Below are positions 1 to 10,039 of a stretch of 64,000 bases of DNA, piece after piece. Location: positions 18,386,482 through 18,450,481 of the forward strand of contig JAJEKV010000013.1 of assembly GCA_021234155.1 (NCBI GenBank), given 5' to 3'. Made by a program: the position numbers and the translations under genes. Positions within the stretch are counted from its first letter, which is position 1. Each line of letters begins with the position of its first letter. The notes under the pieces were generated by a model, which did not search any database, was not told the origin of the DNA, and worked only from the letters and a program-made list of their open reading frames with translations. The stretch is from Isoetes taiwanensis. Its lineage: Eukaryota > Streptophyta > Lycopodiopsida > Isoetales > Isoetaceae.

Positions 1-106
1 ATAGATAATGAAGACGAAGTGCAAATCGATACAAAATTCAGAATTGCAGACAAAATGCAAATTAGAATAAAATGCAAACAGACCCCTCGCAAAAGATGAA
101 AAACTA

Positions 107-310
107 GACGATTTTTTTGACGAAAATTATGACAATTTTTTTGACGAAAAGTGTGACGACTTGTCTGACGATTTTTCTGACGAAAATTCGGACGATTTTT
201 CTGACGATTTATTTGACGAAAATTGTGACGATTTTTCTGACGAAAATTCTGACGATTTTTCTGACGATTTTTCTGACACTCAATCGTCAGATAATATTCG
301 TCAGATAAAT
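107..310. repeat. Short-unit tandem repeat (GACGATTTTTCT-like)
   Basis: A block built from repeated GACGATTTTTCT and GACGAAAATTCT half-units, so that the plus strand reads as an Asp/Ser/Phe/Asn-rich peptide in one frame. The regular frame follows from units that are multiples of three and is no evidence of a gene. The right edge contains the complement of the motif (CGTCAG facing CTGACG), which makes a small inverted structure. Nothing recognisable lies in bases 1-106. Confidence 0.8.
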
Positions 311-389
311 CGTCGGCCGAGGATCCGGGCGGTTAATGCATTTTATGAAGACCATCTGACGATCTTTCTGACAAAAAACCCTCATTCTC

Positions 390-885
390 TTGTAGTGATA
401 AGCCTTCGGCAAGGGGCTTGGACAAACGTAAGGCATAGAAATCGCTCCCAAAAACCCCGCATGGAGAAGTCGGGCGGTGCCGCCGCCAACCCAACACCTG
501 CATCACCAACACAACCAACGAGACAACACAAACATACCGAGAATAGCATCACCCGGGGTGGAAAAAAAGCATCACCCAATGGTGGAAAAACATGATAAAA
601 CGAAACTTGTGCACAATAAATAAACAAAGAAGGGGGGAGGGTGGGTTCAAAGAGAAATAAGGTAATGGCGAGAAGAGGAAGCGTTGATGAGGCGTTGGAA
701 GCGAACCGCCTAAAATAGTGAAACCCTAACCGCAGAGGGCATGCACCGCGATGCATGCATGTAACATGCATGCTGGCCCCATCCTAGAATGTCGATCCGA
801 TGTCTCTCGATCGATCGATTCTAGAATGGGGCTCGCATGAAACCAACAAACCACCTCGAATACCGAGAACTTCCTTCTCATTGCC
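390..885 (+). mobile_element. Foldback-family repeat arm, copy 1
   Basis: This stretch runs parallel to bases 24,000-24,490. Shared blocks, in order, are AGTGATAAGCCTTCG, the GGGCTTGGACAAA block, a GGGGGGAGGGTGGGTTCAA block, CCGCCTAAAATAGTGAA, a cluster of ATGCATGC, then TTCTAGAATGGGGCTCGCAT followed by GAAACCAACAAACC. I call it a displaced arm of the same foldback-type element. No transposase is visible, so movement would depend on another element. Bases 886-1,270 hold no gene that I can support. Confidence 0.7.
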
Positions 886-1274
886 TCCATTCGCACAGTG
901 CCCACCATCTTCGCGATCGAGGCGGGCGGTGGATTGGGAGCCCCGCCAGACCGAACTCTGTCAGTCCGCCAAACGGGTGCCATTGAGGATGAGTCTCACA
1001 CTTTCCAGAAGTTGCCCGGTTGTTCGGTCGATCCGCCGATCGCCTCCCCTTAGTACGGCCGGACGCGTTCTTGCATTTTGCCGATGAACACACCACAAGA
1101 CGCGCCCCGGGGGTCATACATCCAGGGAGGTGCTTGGACCTGGCGAGGTCACATTTGCCCTTTGGTCCGTCCACGACTAGTACTTCACGGGGTGGTGCAT
1201 GATCAGTATATATTGGGATGTTTTACGCATTTTATATGATTAGCCGCGGTTTTGTCGGCCAGGCTGATTGTCTT

Positions 1275-2035
1275 TACGGTTTTCCCTCGAAAACCCTTCG
1301 GGATGTTTTTTAATCCGGCAGTAATCCGCTTCTTTGCGTTTTGTATTGGGTCCCATAGACCGATTGGTCTCCGTGGACGATAAAAGTACCTTCCTTCCTT
1401 CCTTCCTTCCTTATCAAACCAAAATCGAGGACGAAGGTCACAGGACGAAGGCTAAAGAAGAGCCGAGGCCGAGAAAGGGCATGCCACAGCATGACAGAAA
1501 CGCCAAATGGGCCAAACCAAGCAGGAAGAAGCCCCTCTCCTGCAGGGAAACAAATCAAAGAGAAATAAGGTAATCACTGAAAGAGCTAGGCTTTTCATTC
1601 ATCTCAGCAGTTTTTTCTACAATGGTATAGAGTGGGTAGTTGCACATCACAGGCTACCCAAAAAATGAAAAACAGAGGGAATATCCAGTTATAACACCTG
1701 GACCCCAAATAAAATTGTGTGCTGTGATGTTGGCTAGTGTACTGCCGAGAGTTTATCGCCGGGATTAAAAAACCCGCCTTTCGGTTTTCGAGGAAAAACC
1801 CTAGCGATAAAATCGGCAAAGGGTTTGACAACGCAGGCTGCTTCGCCGTTCCCACAAAAACCCACGCCCACAAAGAATACGAAGTCGCGCAACACCCCGG
1901 ACCTGCAAAACCACCAACAGAAAAACCAATAGAGAAAAACCGAAAAGCGAGGGGCTGGTCCGCCAGCGTGCCCAAAAAAAAACAATATTTACACCCTCAA
2001 AAGCGAGGGGCTGGTCACGCCGTGCCACGACAATT
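1275..2035. mobile_element. Foldback-family repeat, rearranged copy 2
   Basis: A mosaic of the blocks that form the palindrome at 23.1-24.5 kb. It has an inverted pair of the TTTTCGAGGAAAAACCCT block (about 1,278-1,300 reversed; 1,785-1,802 direct), the ATCGAGGACGAAGGTCA block at about 1,423, and the central CATTCATCTCAGCAG block near 1,598. Order and spacing differ from the 23-kb copy, so this copy looks rearranged. A (TTCC)n run lies at about 1,391-1,411. Confidence 0.65.
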
Positions 2036-2079
2036 ATAACAAAATGAACATATAAATAACAATTTTAAGGGGTGAAAGC

Positions 2080-2675
2080 CATGGATAGTCTTTGAGAGAT
2101 GAGAAAGTGCCGATGAACAAATATGAAGAACCCTGCAATAAATAGCGATACCCTAACCTGATGAACGGCCTAAAAATGCATGCGATGCATGCATGCGATG
2201 CATGCAATGCATGCATGCTCGTCTTGAGCAAGAATCTCGATCCGCTACGCGGATCGATGGCATTCTTGCTCTGCGACTCGCATGAAAACAACAACATCCC
2301 GATACCAGAGAACTTCAAATACTAGAACCGAGGAGGAAAGATGAAGAATTGTCCTATGCTGGACAAAGAGGCAAAGATAGAAGAGGTTAGAAAGGATAGG
2401 AATGGTCAAGAAAGAGTAGCTCATGCAAGAAGAAGCCCCTCCTCTGCATGAGATCAAACAATAGAAGCCATGGATACTGCTGAGAGATGAGAAAGTGCCG
2501 ATGAACAGTCGATGAAGAACTCTGCAATAAATAGCGATACCCTAACCTGATGAACGGCCTAAAAATGCATGCGATGCATGCATGTGATGCATGCATGCGA
2601 TGCATGCAATGCATGCATGCTCGTCTTGAGCAAGAATCCCGATCCGCTACGCGGATCGATGGCACTCTATTGTCA
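2080..2675. repeat. Two direct copies of an ATGCATGC-rich foldback segment
   Basis: Two segments (about 2,080-2,300 and 2,465-2,670, offset near 390 bp) share AATAGCGATACCCTAACC, TGATGAACGGCCTAAAAATG, a run of overlapping ATGCATGC and TGCTCGTCTTGAGCAAGAAT, followed by a short inverted pair around GATCCGCTACGCGGATC. This is a tandem duplication inside the foldback family. The CATGCA clusters match the plant RY motif bound by B3-domain regulators; that they act as such is inference. Confidence 0.75.
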
Positions 2676-5425
2676 CATTTATTGTCTTTTGGGTTTCACT
2701 ATTTTTGTCATTTTTATTGTCACTTTTTTATCAGTTTTTAGACATATTATTTTAGTGACAAAAAAGTGACAATAAATTGTTGTTCTCTTGTAGAGGAGCC
2801 ATGAGTTCCAAGATCCAGGTGATATGATCTCAGTAGAACCTCCAAGATGTTGAAGGTATTCCTGGCAAACTTTCAACCTCAATAGTTGAGAACCTCCAGG
2901 TTGCTTAAGGCAACCAATCTGTGGCTAAATCCCTGCATAAATCAGCTCAAATTTGCTTGTGAACAACCTATCCCTAAACAAAAAAAAATTGTTTGCCAAA
3001 CTTTGATTGCCAAATGAGATGAGAGGGTTGTTTTTTGATGGGAACAATTGCAATAGATCCTCAGGAGACTCTGGAAGGTCTTGCAAAAGTCAGAGGCAAA
3101 TGGCTGACAAGAACTAGGTGAAAAAATGCCTCGTGACTGGGTCAATTTTTGGTCAATGGCGCTGGCAGAGAGCTCAAATTTGCAGATGAGAAAATGTGAG
3201 GAATCTTTTCGAGTTTCTTTCTTTGACACCCTCTGTCTAATCTATAGGGCACATGCATCATGTTGAAACAACAGAAAGTTTGCTTTTGCGTGCATGAATG
3301 CTATTTTTTGCAGATTTTTTGTGATAGTCTGTAACAGAGCTAGAGAACAAGCTTGAAGTTAAGGCCTAACATAATTTTTTGACTTTTATGCAAAGAAAAT
3401 AGCTTGCTAGAGATGTGGGTAGGCTGTAGGTGAATAAAACCTAATACAAAATGCTGTTTGGCTATTTTTTTTGGATTTTAGAAGGAATTACCAGTAACTT
3501 AACAATGCAGTATTGAGTGTGCATTTTAGATTGAAATTTAAGCTAAGATAACTTATACAAACCATAGATACTTTTGTTGTTGAGACTCAAGCACTGCTAC
3601 AGCATAGATGGAGCCACCAACACTCGAACTTCAGATCAATACAACACACATTCTTCACCAACTTCGAATTTTCATTCAAAGGAGCTTCCAAGGTTTACAA
3701 TGAATGAATTTCCTAGTGATTTAACACAGGAAAACTCATGAAATGTACGAATCAAAGATAATACATAACTTCAAAGGATGATATAAGACTTTATTGCATC
3801 AGATCTTCAAGAAATCTGACACAAGGAGGCAGTGCAGGGCAAACAGAGGTCATTCCAATCAATAAGATGCTGGATTTGATCACTCAAGGCGCTGTGGTGC
3901 TCGAAGAATTCCTGAAGCCTGATTAATCCCTTAAACCCGACAATTTCTGGTCGGTTCTTGATGAAACGGATCGGATTTGGCCTTTTCTGCCTGCTAGAAT
4001 CTTTTCTTGACCTGTAAAATAGTCAGTTGAGGTGCTGTAGCCATGATTTCCTTTCAAATTGAAGTCCCCTTTTCGAATAAACCCCTTTTGCGTGGCTTTG
4101 CTCTTGTCTGACAGTAATAAACGAAGTTTTTACCGTTCTTAGTGAGATTCTTGGCACAAAAAAGGTTAAATCGGGCCGGTTTGGTCATGATTTGCCTGTT
4201 AGTTAGGCTGCATTTTCGGATCTTGCCATGAATTTAGGGTTCTTGACAAAAAACCAGGATGAATATCCCACAAGAGTTCAGCAAAAAATAGGCTCGGCGG
4301 ATTTTGCGGCGAAATGTGGGTGGCCAGAAAATGAAGTGGGCTTTGGGGGGGTAACCAAACTAATTTTTTTGCAAGAATGAAGTGTGGCGCGCATCCCGAT
4401 AACATCTAAATCAAGGGCTAGATGTGGTCAAAATGAGAAGTTTTGACCACTTTTTTGCATGTTTTTTTACAAGCTTTCAGGTGGAAAAAACAAATTTAGA
4501 AAATAACCAACTTCATTTTTTGGCCCTTTTTCATGGTGTACCAGGTGATGTGGCATGAGGGCGATGACTTGGCAATGGTGATGATGTGGCATGGTGATGT
4601 GGAAGGCAAGGTGTCAAGGAAAATTTCCCTAGGTCAAATCTTGATGAAGTGCATCAAAGTGTGAATGACACGTGTTAGGTGACTTGGTGATGATGTGGAT
4701 GAGGTGTGCATGTTTTTGATGGTGAGGTGGCACTAAATGGTGACTTTTCGACCTTGACCTAGCCTTTTTTCGAGGTAGTCAAGTTAGGCTCTTTGAGACT
4801 TGGTCTTTGACCATTACTTTGGTCTTGAACTAATGATGTGATGGATTTTTAGACCTTCTCTCCTCTTCTTTTTTCTTTTTTTAGAGAGAGAGTGATCTTT
4901 TTCAAACTTTTCATGTGCATGGTGATGGATTATGAAGTGTGTGTGTGATGTACATGGTGCATGAGTATGAAATATGTGGTGTGTGAGATTTGACCTAGGG
5001 AAAAGGACTTTGAGCTATGGAATGAGGTGTGAGTATAGATGTGAGCAATGCCTTCTTGAGCCAAGAACTCATAGTGCCAAAATCTCAAAAGGTGACAAGA
5101 TAACATACTCTTTGGGGGGTCTTCCAATCTTTGACTAGGGGTCTTCTCTCTTTGACTTCTCCTCTAACCTTTGACTCAAGTCTTACTTCCTTTTGCAAAC
5201 TTGAATGCTCCTTTGAATGTTCTCCATTGGTCTTCAGTTTGGTGCTAAGATTTGTCTTCATACCTAAACAATGAGCTCCAAATAGAAAGGTCTTGTACAT
5301 GTATCTTGATCTTCTTGTGATTTCTTGTGAAGTTGTTCTTACATGCTACCACAATGTGGCAGCACTGACCACCTTAGTGTGAGTGGAAGGCTGAGCTTAG
5401 AATCCAATAACCCTAAGATCGGGCA
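2676..5425. other. No gene recognised
   Basis: AT-rich DNA with frequent stops on both strands. Around 4,540-4,720 a loose GATGTGGCATG / GGTGATGTGG motif recurs, which looks like a decayed short repeat. I see no domain, RNA gene or element boundary that I can defend. Confidence 0.5.
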
Positions 5426-5429
5426 GTTT

Positions 5430-7030
5430 GATGATATCCATACACACGAACAGTGCGCGCTTTTATAGAGGGGGTTTGTGGGAAGCATGTTGGTTATGGT
5501 GGCGAAGTTGCTCATTTGGGGGGAGGGGGAAGAGGGGGAGGAGGGGTCGTGGTGGGGCAAGCGAACTTTGGTGTGCACCAAGAGAGGTTGAGCCCGTCAT
5601 CGGCGGTGACGCACGGTTCCTTGAAGGTGGGTAAAACATGGTGGTGGAATGGGGTCGGGAATGGATGTGAATGGAATGAGCCGCATGTCTGGGCAGGCCA
5701 TGGAAATGGGTGCACGAGAGGGAGAGGTGGCTCGAGGGCGGAAGGGTCGGAAGGAAATGGGTGAAGGAAAGTTGGAATGGAGGGAATGGAAGGGAAATGG
5801 AAGGAATGGAAGGAATAAAGGAAATGGTGGAAGGAAGGAAGGAAATGGAAGGGATCCGGCAGAGGGCAGCCGGGTCGGCATGTCGGGTGGTGGTGGCGAA
5901 ATGTATGCATTGAGAGGTCGAGATCCCGAGGGCTGGCAACCGGGCCGAGCCGCGGTTGGGAAGGCTGGGCGAAATGGGTGGCAATATCTCGAGAGGACTC
6001 CAGGCGATGAGGCTCCGGGCAAAGGTCAGCTGCCTGGGCAGCGGAAATTGGCGCAGCTTGTAGAGGCTGGACGAAGCCCAAGGGCAAATGGGCCGAAGGT
6101 GGTTCGGGCAGGGGCGAGGCCGGGCGCAAATGGAGAGGTTGAGGCGCCAGAGGGCGCGGCAATGGGCTTTAGCTGCACGGCAAGGTGAGTCGGGAGCACC
6201 CTGGAGAGGCAGAGGTGATCGAGGGCGTGCAAAATGGCCGTGAGGTAAGTCTGGGCAGGCTGGGCGAAATGGATCGCGAATCCGCCAGAGGTCGTGAGCC
6301 CTGAGGGCCGGGCGCATCAATGAGGTGTCTGGGCAAATTAAGCGTTCGGCTGCCACGGTGAGGGGTCGAAATCCCTTTGATATGGCAGCCGGTCGAAATG
6401 GTCTGGCAAAGGGCGAATAAGACCTGAGATGTGGAGGCTACCAGGGAAGGGGCGGCAAAGTATCGAGCCGCGGTCTGGGCAGGGCATGCAGGGCTGGTGC
6501 GTACCGAGATAGCTGAGTACCTTATGGCAAATGGGCTTCCAGGCCGCGTCTTGACAAAGCGATGAAATGGGCGCAAAACGGAGAGGTCGAGGAATGGCAG
6601 CCAGTCGAGCTGTCTGGGCAGCAAAATCGGCGAATGGAAATTTAAGAGGTCGAAGCTCCTCGAGGGTAAGGGGCTGGCCGAGATGGGTCGGGCAAAGGCG
6701 AGGGCGGGCAAATAACGAGTTTTGAGGGCGCTAGCCGGGCCGAAATGGGATGCGCGAGCTGGCGAGAGGCCGAGGTAACCGAGGATCGGGCAAATGGACG
6801 AAGCCGCAGTCTGGCAAAAGGGGCGAAATGGCGAAGAGACGGGGAGGTAACGAGGAGCCTGAGGGATGCGGGGCGGCCGAGCGCGGTTTCCGCGAAGGGA
6901 TGAAGTTACGCAGTTTCGGCAGAGGATTTATACCGCAGGGATGGGCAGCTGGCCGAAAGTGTGTGTCGTGGGCAGGCGGGCGAAGCTACGCAATGGAGAG
7001 AGAGGTCGAGGGAGTCTTAAATCTTTAAGG
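5430..7030. repeat. G-rich degenerate minisatellite
   Basis: The plus strand is strongly G-rich. Motifs such as GGGCAAATGG, GGTCGAGG, CTGGGCAGG and GGGCGAAATGG recur at irregular spacing across about 1.3 kb, as expected of an old degenerate minisatellite. Inside it, about 5,770-5,855 is a (GGAAT/GGAAG)n simple repeat. Long stop-free minus-strand frames across the block are Pro/Ser/Leu-rich and show no domain. I take them as a by-product of base composition. Confidence 0.65.
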
Positions 7031-7065
7031 GCTTATTAAAATCAGGAAGAGTCTGCCAATAGAAA

Positions 7066-7669
7066 TTAGTTAGTGAAAGGTGTAGTAGATGCACTAAGTG
7101 GCCAAAAGAACATGGAAGCATGGACTAGCTTATTGTGTTCTCCATTAATCTCTAGATAACGTAAATTGCTAAAGGTTTCAAAAAAAGAGGAAGGAAGTTG
7201 ATGTACTTGAATTTCTTCTATCTTGTCCTCGCTCTGCTCAACCCCTTCTTTAAAGAGAGAAGTTTGAAGGCCTCCAACTCTAATCGTTTGTAGCTTTGGA
7301 AAATACTGTTCCAGAGTTGAAGATAAGTTAGTTATTTTTATTTTACATGTGCCATGCTTTTGTCATAGGGATGTAAGCAATTCAAACCTGGAAAAGACTC
7401 AGATCGACATCTTGATGTAAACATAAAACTTTGAGATCATGTGTTTTGCCTTGTGAGATGTTACACGTACCAGAGGTGAGAACACTTTTACATGCTAAGT
7501 ACTTAATAGATAGGTAATCCCCCAAAATTTGAAATTCCAAAGTTTGTTGAGAGTCTATTGCACGAATTACTTCATGTGTCCTAAGGGATGCTGCCATGTG
7601 GCCTGACGTAAAGAGTTCTCCTTCTTCTTCTTCTTCTTCTACGATTTCTTCTTCTTCTGAAACTAGCAT
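7066..7669 (-). CDS. NLR leucine-rich-repeat exons
   Basis: LRR exon 1 (7,388-7,669) begins with an acidic Glu run encoded by GAA codons (a CTT repeat on the plus strand), then LEFQILGDYLSIKYLACKSV and DLKVLCLHQDVDLSLF. A short intron (about 7,306-7,387, CAG|GTTTGA to AACAG|TAT) leads to LRR exon 2, which carries YFPKLQTIRVGGLQ and FSNLRYLEING and stops at TAA (7,066-7,068). Only a few repeats are present, so the LRR is short for an NLR and may be truncated. The boundary at 7,305 is inferred from the AG and the open phase. Confidence 0.6.
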
Positions 7670-7745
7670 CTGCACTCAAGTAACAAAGTTGATTAGAAAG
7701 GTGAATAAATAAACTGAAGATATCTAAGAGAGCATAAGCACTTGC
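7670..7745 (-). other. 76-bp GC-AG intron in the NLR
   Basis: On the minus strand the boundary reads AAG|GCAAGT at the 5' side and TTGAGTGCAG|ATG at the 3' side. Reading the flanks in phase 0 joins the end of the NB-ARC/ARC2 region to an acidic linker (EEEEIVEEEEEEGE) and the LRR. GC donors are a known minor class and usually carry a strong surrounding consensus, as here. Confidence 0.7.
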
Positions 7746-8690
7746 CTTTGATGTAGACACATATTTCCAGCCTTTAAGGTTTGCACGCTTCTGAGCAATG
7801 GACCAAAAATGATCATGGCATTGTAGCGCGTCATCCTTGGAAGAAAAAATGGACTCATCTAGGAGGACTTTCAAAATGTCTTCATCTCCAACATACAGTG
7901 CACATCGAGCCATTTCCACTAGTTTTCCACGCCAAACAAGGGCAGCATCGATGAAAGCATCTTGCACAACAGCGGTTTGAGCATCGATACTAGGTTCTAA
8001 AGTTTGGAGCACCGTATCATCCGCATCTGCAGTGGACGGGGATTCAGTAGCTTTCTCAATGCGTTGTTTGACTTTCCTCCACTCGCTTTCTTTACGCCTT
8101 TCTAGCCTTCTAAAATAAGTGCCATATGTATTGATTGCCAAAGGAAGACCATCACATAGTGGGACTATTTCTTTAAGCAAATCTTTCTCCTTATCCTTAT
8201 CTTGAATTCTTGCACAGTGTATGAACAATTGCTCTGCTTCATGGATATCTAGTAAATTGGGCTCAAAAAGTTTGTATGCATTTGAACTTGCATTCGGTGG
8301 ACAAAAAATATCACGAAACTCCTTAGCTACTTCGCAGGATCGCGTGGATAGCATTATACAACTTGACTCTGGAAGGTATTCATCTACATCTTGTGGCAAT
8401 AAGTCTTTTAGATCTTTTACCTTCCAAACATTGTCTACGCATAGACACATGGAAAAGCCCTGTTCTTTTAAACGTTGCAAGCAATGGCTCAATGCATTTC
8501 TACCTTGATCAGGGCTTGTGAATGTCTCATTTTTATTTTCCAATTCCTGCAAGATCTTACTTTGAATTTCCTTTATATTGGCAGGGAGCCTGCCCACCTC
8601 TACAAAAGCTTTAACTTGCTTGGCTCCCTTTGGAAATTCTTGATCGATATAACGTGGTCAACAAAGTAGTCTTTCCAATGCCCCCATTCC
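7746..8690 (-). CDS. NB-ARC nucleotide-binding block of the NLR
   Basis: The block starts at the P-loop (8,664-8,690) and includes an open frame from 8,597 leftward. The P-loop reads as GMGGIGKTT only after allowing one missing base in the G run. Kinase-2 lies near 8,424-8,447, RNBS-B near 8,340-8,365, GLPL near 8,132-8,157 and the MHD-type CHDHF near 7,808-7,824. The GLPL-to-MHD segment has the winged-helix-like VWRGKLVEMARC region. The family binds and exchanges ADP/ATP to switch on immune signalling. The Asp of kinase-2 is present. The MHD Met is replaced by Cys, which may alter autoinhibition. The exon ends at 7,746 at a GC donor. Confidence 0.85.
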
Positions 8691-9188
8691 ACGCACGACA
8701 AAGGACTCGAATTCTCGACTTCCTTTATGAATGTCAAAGAATTCCCTCGTGGTGGCTTAAACTTGACGACAAAGATCACCAATTGGGGCATTGCCGGATG
8801 TAGGGATCTCATTTTTAATAATGGAGACTTCATTCGCAATAGCTTTACCAAGCTGCACATTTAATACTCCACACTGCAAAGTAAGTCTCTGGTTCATTTC
8901 ACTCAATCGGTTAGCAAGGTCATCAAGCCCCTTCGCCTTTGAATCGGGCACGATGAAACCACACGTGCACTTTGCCCAACTCGTTTCAAACCACAACCAT
9001 TTATTCTTTACTTTATTGTCTGAATAATGGCAGATCTACTAAACAACGAAACAACAAAAACCGAATAATAATGGCAGATCTACTAAACAACGAAACACAG
9101 ATCTGATTCATAAGACGGGCTTTATTTCTCTTTTCTATTTTGCTTAATCACACAAAGAAAGTAAATTTCTGATTACTTAGCTACGTAC

Positions 9189-9639
9189 CTGGAATTCTCA
9201 TTGTGAAATTCATAGGCCTCTGCACAGAGCAATGCCAGGCAATTTTCCTTCAAATATTCATCATCACCGCCTGCATCTGCGACTATTTTCATGGATTTTT
9301 CTAAGAATTGGGCATACTCTATTACTTTCTTTGCCTTGTCATCAATTTCTCAGATAAGTCGCTGCGGTTTGTATTATCATGCCAAGAGCTTGAGGCAAAT
9401 ACCGACTAAGGGTGCCCGGCGAACAACATCACAAATACTTTTTGTCACGCCCATGAGCATTGGGCCATTTTCATTCAAATTTTGTATTCCCTTCTCGCAA
9501 AAATGGTTTAGCAATTCAAGTGATTAAAAGCGTTGAGAATAAAAAAATGACAGGGATCCATCCGGTAACATACCTTGCCCGGATCCTTGAAAATCTGCAT
9601 AAATGCCGGTCCCTTTATAATTTCCTGCTTATTAGCCAT
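9189..9639 (-). CDS. NLR N-terminal exons 1 and 2
   Basis: Exon 1 starts at the ATG at 9,637-9,639 and encodes 22 residues beginning MANKQEIIKG. It ends at an AAG|GTATGT donor (9,574). Exon 2 opens after an AG acceptor at 9,494-9,495 and stays in phase 0. It encodes a helix-rich stretch that includes IEYAQFLEKSMKIVADAG and ends at AG|GTACGT (9,189). Two one-base slips (near the GCATGATAATAC and CTTATCTGAGAAATT segments) cancel each other. The profile is that of a coiled-coil or helical NLR N-terminus. I cannot assign it to a named N-terminal class. Confidence 0.6.
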
Positions 9640-9651
9640 AGCAGAAGACGT

Positions 9652-10036
9652 CTGAAGCGTACTGCAAAAAGACGAATGCTGAAGACGAATTGAAAGACTG
9701 CTTAAAAGACTAATGCTGAAAAGACGAATGCGTACTGCTTAAAAGACGAATGCTGAAGCATTTTAAAGAGATGAATCGTGGCATCGCATCGTTGATTTAA
9801 TAGTATCGTGATTTAAAATGCATCGTGATTTACTAGTATACAATGTGATTTAATAGTGCAAATCAAGTATGCCATGTGATTTAACAAAATGGCGGCAAGG
9901 AGAAGAAGAATGCAAAACATTTATTAAGATTGGTTCGTGGGTATCTCGATGAGAATGAAGCAAAAGTCAAGTATGCCATGTGATTTAACAAAATGACGGC
10001 AAGGAGAAGAAGAATGCAAAACATTTATTAAGATTG
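9652..10036. repeat. Direct repeats immediately upstream of the NLR
   Basis: First come several copies of an AAGACGAATGCTGAAG motif (about 9,652-9,765). Then comes a 70-bp unit present twice (9,863-9,932 and 9,967-10,036), nearly identical, beginning TCAAGTATGCCATGTGATTT. The gene is read leftward from 9,639, so these lie in its promoter-proximal region. A regulatory role is possible but unproved. Confidence 0.8.
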
Positions 10037-10039
10037 AAT

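Larger units (their letters stand above)
7066..9639 (-). pseudogene. NLR immune receptor locus (helical N-terminus, NB-ARC, LRR), broken as read
   Basis: This is a plant intracellular immune receptor (NLR): a nucleotide switch (NB-ARC) with a leucine-rich sensor. Five exon blocks can be read. They are exon 1 (9,574-9,639), exon 2 (9,189-9,493), the NB-ARC block (7,746 to about 9,020), LRR exon 1 (7,388-7,669) and LRR exon 2 (7,066-7,305). NB-ARC landmarks appear in order: P-loop, kinase-2 CLCVDNVW, RNBS-B CIMLSTRS, CDGLPLAI, and a CHDHF version of MHD. Breaks are a TAA stop at 8,757-8,759, a one-base loss in the P-loop codons (about 8,681-8,687), a one-base gain about 35 bases further on, and two offsetting slips in exon 2. 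The slips come in compensating pairs, so they may be consensus errors; the TAA has no such excuse. The NLR identity is firm. Functionality is doubtful. Confidence 0.85.

Noticed and set aside
161-595. Asp/Ser/Phe-rich plus-strand frame
   Set aside because: Its first half is the short tandem repeat and its second half is a foldback arm, so no coherent protein.
5463-6711. Two long Pro/Ser/Leu-rich minus-strand frames (297 and 180 residues)
   Set aside because: They lie in a G-rich degenerate minisatellite with open frames on both strands. There is no domain and no sensible start context.
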